From the NCBI GenBank assembly GCA_004554395.1, contig SFMP01000194.1, positions 1-6,863 on the forward strand: 6,863 nt of DNA. Direction: 5' to 3'. Positions 1 through 5,531 of this stretch are shown piece by piece. The notes under the pieces are model-generated. The model made no database searches, was not told where the DNA came from, and saw nothing but the letters and a program-made list of their open reading frames with translations. Numbering within the stretch: position 1 is the first letter of the stretch; every line of letters begins with the position of its first letter. Position numbers and translations under genes: made by a program. This stretch comes from Myxococcales bacterium (GTDB lineage Bacteria; Myxococcota_A; Bradymonadia; UBA4248).

Positions 1-259
1 CGAAATAGCGGCGTAGTGGGGCGTATCGCCTGCCAGCGATAGCCCAGCCGAGCGGAGCGTATTGGCAAAGCCAATAGCGCAGCAGCGACGCGTATTGAGC
101 GATAGCGAAATAGCGGCGTAGTGGGGCGTATCGCCTGCCAGCGATAGCCCAGCCGAGCGGAGCGTATTGGCAAAGCCAATAGCGCAGCAGCGACGCGTAT
201 TGAGCGATAGCGAAATAGCGTAGCAGTGACGCGTATTGAGCGATAGCGAAATAGCGGCG
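1..259. repeat. Left tandem array, 105-bp unit of palindromic elements
   Basis: Two full copies (1-105 and 106-210) appear identical by eye. A 36-bp shortened copy (211-246) keeps only the last part of the unit, and a 13-base start of a further copy lies at 247-259. The left edge is cut by the window. Each unit contains three imperfect hairpins. Type A (20-44, again 125-149) pairs GGC 20-22 with GCC 42-44 and TATCGC 24-29 with GCGATA 36-41. Type B (57-78, again 162-183) pairs TATTGGC 60-66 with GCCAATA 70-76 around an AAA loop. Type C (89-115, 194-220, 230-256) pairs CGC with GCG and TATT with AATA around an inner GC/GC stem. In every element a single G is bulged just before the TAT strand. 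The same family recurs after 6746 on the other strand. Function is unknown; it resembles REP-like intergenic palindromic repeats in general form only. Confidence 0.9.
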
Positions 260-514
260 CTTCGAATCAAAAAGAGAGGTGGCGTTTGTCGAAGTGTGAG
301 AGAGGTGGCGTTTGTCGAAGTGTGAAAAAAATGACAGACGCATGACACTTTGCGCATAGAATGGGGGGAGATGTTGGGGGAGTGCATTTTTCGGTTTTGC
401 GAATAAAGTGTGCGATATGTGCGTTTTAGAGCGCTATGCGTTGCGGTGGCTGTTTTGCACGTTTGCAGAGGGCGCTGTTGGCGCGGAAGACTGACCCGAT
501 AGAGGGAAATGACG
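260..514 (+). promoter_or_regulatory. Gene-free leader upstream of the channel gene
   Basis: No convincing coding sequence is visible in these 255 bases. The stretch holds a 26-bp direct repeat (273-324) and an interrupted inverted repeat, AAGTGT 318-323 with ACACTT 345-350. Two G runs lie at 363-368 and 376-380. The operon promoter should lie here. One weak candidate is TAGAAT (357-362) with ATGACA (331-336) upstream, but the 20-base spacer is long, so I do not claim it. AGAGGG at 501-506 is a usable ribosome-binding site for the ATG at 515. Confidence 0.45.
273..324. repeat. 26-bp tandem direct repeat before the operon
   Basis: Two adjacent copies, 273-298 and 299-324, match over all 26 bases; each starts AGAGAGGTGG and ends GAAGTGTG. 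The second copy runs into a short A tract. It sits about 190 bases upstream of the channel start codon, in the stretch expected to hold the promoter. It could be a paired protein-binding site or a simple slippage duplication; the sequence does not decide. Confidence 0.85.
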
Positions 515-2029
515 ATGTTAAACATGAAAGATAGGCCAATGAAATCGAGGTGGGCGTGGTGTGCGGTGGGCGCGTTCGTTTGTGCGTGTGCGGTGGCGCC
601 CGAGGCGGTGGCACGCGAGAAGCGGAGTTTGTCGCTCGATGAAGCGGTGGCGATGGCGCAGCAGGATTCCAAGGCGTGGGCGCAGTTCGATGCGCGAGCC
701 GAGACGGCGCAATATCAGGTCGAGGCGGTCAAGGCGAATTGGTGGCCCAAAATTTCGGTCGATGCGTCGGCGCTGTTTTGGTCCGATGCGTCGAAGCTCG
801 ATATCGTCGACAAAGATAAGATTGGAACGGAGCTCGGTGCGGCGTTTGATAAGGTCGGGGGTGAGGTGTTGAATGAGCATCCGTTGTTGGGGTTTCTTTT
901 GCAGCAATATGCCCCGACGATAAAGAACGTGGCGCAGACGTTGAGCGGGCCGTTGATGAATGCCGTGCCGTCGTCGATGACGCTCAAGGAGCAGTTTACG
1001 TTTACGTTTGGCGCGCAAATCATGATGCCGTTGACGCCGCTTTTTAAGGTCTATCATGGGTCGAAACTCGCCGAGATGGCGGTCGAGAACATCGAAATCG
1101 AGCGCGATGCAAAATCGCTCGAGATTAGCTATGAAGTGACCGATGTTTACCTCAAGCTCGTCTATGCGCAACTCATGACCGAGGTGGCGCAAGAGGCGTC
1201 TGATACGATCGAAAAACACGTCGAGTTGGCGCAGAAATACGAATCCGTGGGAATGTTATCGCATTCCGACGTGTTAGCGGCAAAAGTCGAGGCACTCAAG
1301 GCAAAGCAAAACATCGTCGAGGCGCAGAATAGCACGCGATTGGCGGCTCTGAAGCTGGGGCAGGTGCTTTCGGTCGACAGTGCGATCGAGTTGAGTGCGA
1401 GCGATATGCCCGAAGACAATTTCACAGTCACGCTCGACGAACTCGAATCGTATCAGAAGCAAGCTATCGAAAACCGCAATGAATTCAAGCGGTTAGAGGT
1501 TGGCGAGCGCGCCGCGCGCAAGCGCGAGACGATCGCGCTACTCGATTATGTACCGCAGGTGTTCCTCATCGGGCGGTATCAATACACACACGGCATCGAG
1601 GTGCTCGAGCCCGAAAACCAAGCGATATTGGGCATCGGAATGGCGTGGACGATTTTCGACGGCTTGGAGAGCCACTACAAAGCCAAGCAGGCGGCGTTCG
1701 AAGCCGATGAATTTTCGGCGCGGAGCGAAGAGGCCCGCGAGCTCATCGCGCTCGACGTGGCGCAAAAGTATTTGGCTTTGTCGACGGCACTCGAGCGCGT
1801 CAAACTCACTTCGCAAGCCGTCGTCTTGGCCGACGAGAATCTTCGCACGATTACGGCTCAATTCGAGCAGGGGGAATCGGTCAACACCGACGTACTCGCG
1901 GCGCAAACGCGCCGTACGGCAGCTCGTGCCGACGACGTCAAGGCGCGGATCGACATCTTAGCGGCCTATGCCGGGCTCAAACTGAGCATGGGCGATAATC
2001 CGACGATCGAACGAAATGCGTTTAAGTAG
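515..2029 (+). CDS. TolC-family outer-membrane efflux channel
   Basis: This protein probably forms the outer-membrane pore of the export system, joining the HlyD-type adaptor encoded downstream. It is 504 residues from the ATG at 515, chosen because AGAGGG (501-506) is 8 bases away. ATGs at 509 and 539 are also in frame; the latter gives a cleaner signal peptide (MKSRWAWC..., probable cleavage after AVA near residue 33). The mature protein shows the two-repeat outer-membrane efflux protein plan. Each half has a beta segment (about 77-89 and 161-173; about 345-358 and 372-382) followed by long Ala/Glu/Leu-rich helices. It ends in the family-typical AAYAGLKLSMG segment. The first beta hairpin carries about 70 residues between its strands (about 90-160), against about 15 in the second half. 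The family call is firm; the substrate is unknown. Confidence 0.9.
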   Translation: MLNMKDRPMKSRWAWCAVGAFVCACAVAPEAVAREKRSLSLDEAVAMAQQDSKAWAQFDARAETAQYQVEAVKANWWPKISVDASALFWSDASKLDIVDKDKIGTELGAAFDKVGGEVLNEHPLLGFLLQQYAPTIKNVAQTLSGPLMNAVPSSMTLKEQFTFTFGAQIMMPLTPLFKVYHGSKLAEMAVENIEIERDAKSLEISYEVTDVYLKLVYAQLMTEVAQEASDTIEKHVELAQKYESVGMLSHSDVLAAKVEALKAKQNIVEAQNSTRLAALKLGQVLSVDSAIELSASDMPEDNFTVTLDELESYQKQAIENRNEFKRLEVGERAARKRETIALLDYVPQVFLIGRYQYTHGIEVLEPENQAILGIGMAWTIFDGLESHYKAKQAAFEADEFSARSEEARELIALDVAQKYLALSTALERVKLTSQAVVLADENLRTITAQFEQGESVNTDVLAAQTRRTAARADDVKARIDILAAYAGLKLSMGDNPTIERNAFK

Positions 2030-2057
2030 CCCGTGAGCTGTAGAGATGGGCGGGCTC

Positions 2058-2076
2058 GATGCAATCTGATTGCGTC
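2058..2076. promoter_or_regulatory. 19-bp inverted repeat, possible TetR operator
   Basis: GATGCAAT (2058-2065) pairs with ATTGCGTC (2069-2076) around CTG, with one G-T wobble at 2060/2074. It lies in the 79-base gap between the channel stop codon and the regulator start codon at 2109. Size and position suit an operator for the TetR-family protein encoded next, but a short RNA hairpin in the operon transcript is equally possible. I did not find a second copy in front of the channel or adaptor genes, which weakens the operator reading. Confidence 0.35.
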
Positions 2077-2108
2077 ATTCACCTTCATCATTTCGAATCG
2101 AGAGAGAA

Positions 2109-2741
2109 ATGAAAGAGAAAACGTCAACAGTGTCAAAGAGATCGATACTCCTTTGGGCAGCGCGCGACCAGTTTACGCAGTTCGGATCGAGTGGGGCTCG
2201 GATCGATACGATTCTCGAAGCGGCACAAGTCAATAAACGCCATCTATACGAGCTTTTTCTCACAAAAGATGGGCTATATATGGCGGTTTTGAGCGAAGTA
2301 TCGCGCGAAATCGAGGCGGCGTTTGCCGCCGAATCGGGCTTTTGGCCGCGTGAAATCGGCGCCCTCTACGTTTCGTTTATCGATCTCTTGTGCGAACATC
2401 GCGAGTTCATCTTATTGCGACACTGGGAAGATCTCTCTCCGACGCTCAACGGTCCGCGCATTCAAGAGGCCATGACGGGGCTATGGGCAAAGTTCGAAGC
2501 GCTTGTTTGCAACGTCTTGGGCGCCGATCCAAACGACGAAAAGTTCAAAACTGCCGTAGCTCAGGCTCGATTATGGAGCGAATTATATGCCGTTTCTTCG
2601 ACGATTATTTCGACAAAACGCGTAAGAGACGCAGAAAATTCGGAAGAAGCGCGAAAACTCGCCAATCAATCGGATACGCAAAAAGCCGTCTATGCGCAAA
2701 TCGCTCGAGAGATACGACAGTGTTTTGAAGATATCGCTTAA
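2109..2741 (+). CDS. TetR/AcrR-family transcriptional regulator
   Basis: This is a 210-residue DNA-binding regulator, probably a repressor of the surrounding export genes. The N-terminal domain fits the TetR pattern: LLWAARDQFTQFG at 14-26, then a helix-turn-helix at about 34-57 (TILEAAQVNKRHLYELF, then TKDGLY). The rest (about 60-210) is helical and variable, as expected for the ligand-binding and dimer domain; its inducer cannot be read. I chose the ATG at 2109, preceded by GAGAGA, over an in-frame TTG at 2070 that would add 13 residues unlike the family start. The length is normal for the family. It lies on the same strand between channel and adaptor, 79 bases after the former and 76 before the latter, so it may be co-transcribed and self-regulating. 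The family is certain; the role in this operon is inferred from position. Confidence 0.9.
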   Translation: MKEKTSTVSKRSILLWAARDQFTQFGSSGARIDTILEAAQVNKRHLYELFLTKDGLYMAVLSEVSREIEAAFAAESGFWPREIGALYVSFIDLLCEHREFILLRHWEDLSPTLNGPRIQEAMTGLWAKFEALVCNVLGADPNDEKFKTAVAQARLWSELYAVSSTIISTKRVRDAENSEEARKLANQSDTQKAVYAQIAREIRQCFEDIA

Positions 2742-2817
2742 ACGATCAGCGTGGGCGCAAAAGTCGAGCGATACTTTTTTGCAGAAGATAGTATTCTAAG
2801 GATATAAGGAAATCATC
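2742..2817 (+). promoter_or_regulatory. Regulator-adaptor gap with adaptor ribosome-binding site
   Basis: This 76-base gap contains a spaced inverted repeat, ATACT (2771-2775) with AGTAT (2790-2794), around a T run and GCAGAAG. AAGGA at 2806-2810 sits 7 bases before the adaptor ATG and is a good ribosome-binding site. TATTCT (2792-2797) is a poor match to a -10 box without a clear -35 partner. A secondary promoter or operator is possible, but only the ribosome-binding site is well supported. Confidence 0.5.
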
Positions 2818-3807
2818 ATGAATAGGCTATACCGATTTGGAACGTTGTTCTTCGCCGGTCTCGTGGCGTTTGGGTTTTGCGGTTGCGAAGATGGATTTAA
2901 GAAGTTGACGACGACGAACCGAGGTTCGGCGTCGTTGCAGATTACAGGGCTTATCAATGCGACAGAAATCGACATAGCGAGTAAGGTTCCGGGGCGCGTG
3001 ACGGCAGTACATGTCCAAGAGGGGCAACACGTCGAGGCGGGCGATCTCCTCGTCGAGCTCAAGATCGACGAACTCGATGCCAAACTCCTCCAAGCGACGT
3101 CTTCGATCGATGCCGCCAAAGCACAGCTCGCGCTCGCCGAAAAAGGGGCACGACCCCAAGAAAAGAAAGCACTCGCCAATCAAGTCGATTCGGCGCGAGC
3201 ACAAGTCGGTGTGACGAAAAAGATGCTCGATCGCATGCAGAAACTCCTCGAAGAAAAAGCCGTTCCGCAGGCGAAATACGACGAAGTCGAATTCAAATAC
3301 CAAGTTTCGCTCAATCAACTCGAAATGGCCGAAGCGAAACTCGATGCCGTCAACAAAGGGGCTCGCACGGAAGAAATTCGCGCACTCGAAGCCCTCGTCG
3401 CCAAAGGCGAAAGCGTCGCCGCCGAAATCGAAATCTATAAAAAAGAGCGACAACAATATGCCCCGGTTTCGGGCGAAGTCTCTAAAATTATCGTCCACGA
3501 AGGCGAACTCGCCAATACGGGGTATCCGATCGTGACGATCGTCAAGATGGACGACGTGTGGGCGAGTTTTGCGATTCGCGAAGATCGCATCAAAGATTTG
3601 CGCATTGGCGATAAAGTCGAAATCGAAGTGCCCGCCCTCGACAAGACGATCCCGATGAAAGTGGCCAATATCTCGGCGATGGGCGATTTCGCGACGTGGC
3701 GTGCGACGTCGGATCGCGATCGTTTCGATCTCAAGAGCTTCGAAGTCAAATTGCGTCCCATCGATCCGGTCGATGGTCTTCGTCCTGGTATGACCGCGCG
3801 ATGGTAA
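2818..3807 (+). CDS. HlyD-type periplasmic adaptor (membrane fusion protein)
   Basis: This 329-residue adaptor would bridge the inner-membrane permeases and the outer-membrane channel. A hydrophobic start (about 8-22) ends in CGC; Cys23 after Gly22 could be a lipid-anchored cysteine, though the lipobox is imperfect, so an uncleaved anchor is also possible. The split lipoyl-like domain is clear: GRVTAVHVQEGQHVEAGDLL (59-78) and APVSGEVSKIIVHEGE (215-230). Between them is a coiled coil (about 84-210) with two related halves, each marked by KGAR (109-112 and 180-183). A beta-barrel region follows (about 245-329), ending in LRPGMTARW. The length is normal for the YbhG/YhiI-like branch of the family. 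The start has AAGGA at 2806-2810. The last codons and the stop lie inside the first copy of an 83-bp tandem repeat, so the end of this gene and the start of the next have been rearranged, though the protein looks complete. Confidence 0.92.
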   Translation: MNRLYRFGTLFFAGLVAFGFCGCEDGFKKLTTTNRGSASLQITGLINATEIDIASKVPGRVTAVHVQEGQHVEAGDLLVELKIDELDAKLLQATSSIDAAKAQLALAEKGARPQEKKALANQVDSARAQVGVTKKMLDRMQKLLEEKAVPQAKYDEVEFKYQVSLNQLEMAEAKLDAVNKGARTEEIRALEALVAKGESVAAEIEIYKKERQQYAPVSGEVSKIIVHEGELANTGYPIVTIVKMDDVWASFAIREDRIKDLRIGDKVEIEVPALDKTIPMKVANISAMGDFATWRATSDRDRFDLKSFEVKLRPIDPVDGLRPGMTARW

Positions 3808-4049
3808 CGGTACGTTTTTACTCAAAGGATTCATCGATTTTCTGAAGGTCTACGTCCGAAAGCCGCGCTTTTGGGCGATGATAATGGTAATGGTACGTTT
3901 TTACTCAAAGGATTCATCGATTTTCTGAAGGTCTACGTCCGAAAGCCGCGCTTTTTGGCGATGATAATGGTAACGGTATGTTTTTACTCAAAGGATTCAT
4001 CGATTTTCTGAAGGTCTACGTCCGAAAGCCGCGCTTTTTGGCGATGATA
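3801..4049 (+). repeat. 83-bp tandem triplication across the adaptor-permease junction
   Basis: Three adjacent copies lie at 3801-3883, 3884-3966 and 3967-4049. Each begins ATGGTAA and ends GCGATGATA. They differ at few positions. Copies 1 and 2 have ACG where copy 3 has the permease ATG (3978). Copy 2 has ATGGTAATGG where the others have ATGGTAACGG. Copy 1 has CTTTTGGG instead of CTTTTTGG. The unit covers the adaptor stop codon (TAA 3805-3807 in copy 1) and the first codons of permease 1. Because 83 is not a multiple of three, coding frames entering from copies 1 and 2 hit TGA in the next copy. The ancestral state was probably one copy, with the permease ATG four bases after the adaptor stop. 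The base differences argue against a simple assembly error. Confidence 0.93.
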
Positions 4050-5531
4050 GGCGTGCTCATCTCGTGCGTCCTCATCATGGAGGCGGTCTATGGGCAACGC
4101 ACCGTGACGAATATACCGATATACGTCGTCGACCTCGATAATAGCTCGGTGAGTCGCACGATTCGGACGTTTCTCGAATCGAGCCCCGATTTGCACGTCC
4201 TCGGCGCCATTGATACGCCCGAAAAAGCCGAAGAAGCCTTTTTCAACGGCGATGCCGCCGCTATCGTCCTCATCCCCGATGGGCTTTCGCAAGACGTCAA
4301 ACGACAAGAGGGCGGTCACGTCTTTGCCTATATCGACGGAACGAGCATCATCATGGCTCGAAACGCCGACAAAGCCATCCAAACGGTCGTCAAAACGACG
4401 TCGGTCGGCGTGAGCATGATCACGCTCAACAAACAAGGTGTTCCCGATTTTGCCCTCATGGGCGCACTCCAGCCGATTAACTTCGACGTCGATCGACCGT
4501 TCAACGCCATGACGATATATAGCGATTACTTGCTCCCCGTCTTGGCGTTTTTCTGCCTCAATATCTTCATCTGCATCATGACATGCGCCGCATTCCAAGA
4601 GGAATTGCCCGATCCGATCGAAGCGCATAAAATACGCCGCCGCTTCTTCTATTTTGGGCGTCTGTGCGCCGTCTTTCTCATTGCCTTCATCGGTGGCGGC
4701 TTGCTCTACCAATACGGCTTGCCGCGCGTCGATATCGTCTTGCAATCGACGCCGCTGATGGCGATTAGCGCACTCGTCGTCTATATCATCCTCACCGAAG
4801 CCATGTTTGCCAATATCAACTTGGTATTGCCCACCAACTTTGGCATGTCGGTTTCGTTCCTATTGTGCATGCTTTCGGTCATGCTCTCGGGTCTGACTTG
4901 GCCCATCGAAATGATGCCTTGGTATATCCAAGAGCTCGTCACGTGGATACCGCTCACGCCATTCCTCCAAGCCGTTCAAGTCTTCCTCTATCACGATGCG
5001 AATTGGAGCGATTTGTCGTCGTTTGGCGTCATGTTCCTCAAACAAGCCATCCTCTGGCTATGTATGGCGTTTATCATCATGCGCGCCAAAGATATCAAAT
5101 TGTTTGCCGTTTGGTGCTGGCATCGCATCCATCCGAAAGCCGTCGTCGCCGTCACCCCCGATGGCGTTCCCGTCGTCATCGACCCCGATTCGACAAATGC
5201 GCCCGATTCCGATTCCGAATCCAATTCAACAAATGCTCCGGAATCAGAGCTTAATTCGGAAAACGCGCCCAATCTCGAATCTGATTCAATAAACACTCCC
5301 GAACTCGAATCCAATTCAACAAACGCTCCAGAACCCGATTCAGCTACTGCTCCCGATTCCGAATCCAATTCAACAAACGCTCCAGAACCCGATTCAACTA
5401 CTGCTCCCGATCCCGAATCTGATTCAATAAACACTCCCGAGCCCGAATCTGATTCAACAAGCATTCCAGAACCCGAACCCGATTCGGCCACAGATCCCTC
5501 CGAAGCTCCGTCAAAGGAGGCCCAACGATGA
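3978..5531 (+). CDS. ABC-2-type permease with acidic repeat tail
   Basis: This is a 517-residue inner-membrane permease of the ABC2_membrane_3 type. A first membrane segment (about 20-37) is followed by a large extracytoplasmic domain (about 40-180, containing VVDLDNSSVSR at 50-60). Five more membrane segments follow near 184-204, 226-246, 257-280, 288-306 and 352-370. The family-typical LSGLTWPIEMMPWYIQ lies at 303-318. It probably pairs with permease 2, which has the same plan. The ATG at 3978 is the first in this frame after a TAA at 3888-3890 and is in the third repeat copy; no strong ribosome-binding site precedes it, unlike the next gene. Residues 403-517 are an acidic Ser/Asn/Pro/Glu repeat region beyond the usual family length, predicted cytoplasmic. 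No ATPase domain is present. The substrate is unknown. Confidence 0.9.
   Translation: MFLLKGFIDFLKVYVRKPRFLAMIGVLISCVLIMEAVYGQRTVTNIPIYVVDLDNSSVSRTIRTFLESSPDLHVLGAIDTPEKAEEAFFNGDAAAIVLIPDGLSQDVKRQEGGHVFAYIDGTSIIMARNADKAIQTVVKTTSVGVSMITLNKQGVPDFALMGALQPINFDVDRPFNAMTIYSDYLLPVLAFFCLNIFICIMTCAAFQEELPDPIEAHKIRRRFFYFGRLCAVFLIAFIGGGLLYQYGLPRVDIVLQSTPLMAISALVVYIILTEAMFANINLVLPTNFGMSVSFLLCMLSVMLSGLTWPIEMMPWYIQELVTWIPLTPFLQAVQVFLYHDANWSDLSSFGVMFLKQAILWLCMAFIIMRAKDIKLFAVWCWHRIHPKAVVAVTPDGVPVVIDPDSTNAPDSDSESNSTNAPESELNSENAPNLESDSINTPELESNSTNAPEPDSATAPDSESNSTNAPEPDSTTAPDPESDSINTPEPESDSTSIPEPEPDSATDPSEAPSKEAQR
5184..5512 (+). repeat. Minisatellite-like repeats encoding the permease 1 tail
   Basis: The permease 1 tail is built from degenerate units of about ten codons of the form ES(D/N)S(T/I)N(A/T)PE, alternating in part with eight-codon PDS(A/T)TAPD units. 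The clearest recent duplication is 54 bp (18 codons): 5307-5360 and 5361-5414 differ at only two bases. Another shared block of about 26 bases starts at 5277 and again at 5415. All units keep the reading frame. No Lys or Arg is encoded from residue 388 to 512, so the tail is strongly negative. Confidence 0.88.
5513..5520 (+). promoter_or_regulatory. Strong ribosome-binding site for permease 2
   Basis: AAAGGAGG lies within the last codons of permease 1 (its Ser-Lys-Glu-Ala stretch), 7 bases before the permease 2 ATG. It is the best ribosome-binding site in the window and supports the start at 5528 despite the overlap with the upstream stop codon. Confidence 0.85.

Noticed and set aside
1..259. 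CRISPR array
   Set aside because: The repeated units are contiguous and identical, with no unique spacers between them and no cas-like gene nearby.
331..362. Sigma-70-type promoter ATGACA with TAGAAT
   Set aside because: The spacer is 20 bases and the surroundings are not distinctive, so I mention it only as a weak candidate.
426..614. Minus-strand ORF of 62 codons over the channel start
   Set aside because: It is rich in Pro, Thr and His, without family resemblance, and overlaps the signal peptide region of a well-supported gene.
2033..2236. Short + strand ORF overlapping the regulator start
   Set aside because: It runs in a different frame through the helix-turn-helix coding region and has no ribosome-binding site.
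2827..3834. Minus-strand ORF of 335 codons opposite the adaptor
   Set aside because: Its protein is Arg/Asp/Phe-rich and low in complexity, the mirror image of frequent TCG and GAA codons. The + strand frame has clear adaptor domains.
3801..3977. Broken first exon-like copies of permease 1 as a pseudogene
   Set aside because: Only the first 24 codons are repeated and in tandem, so this is a local triplication and not the remains of a separate gene.
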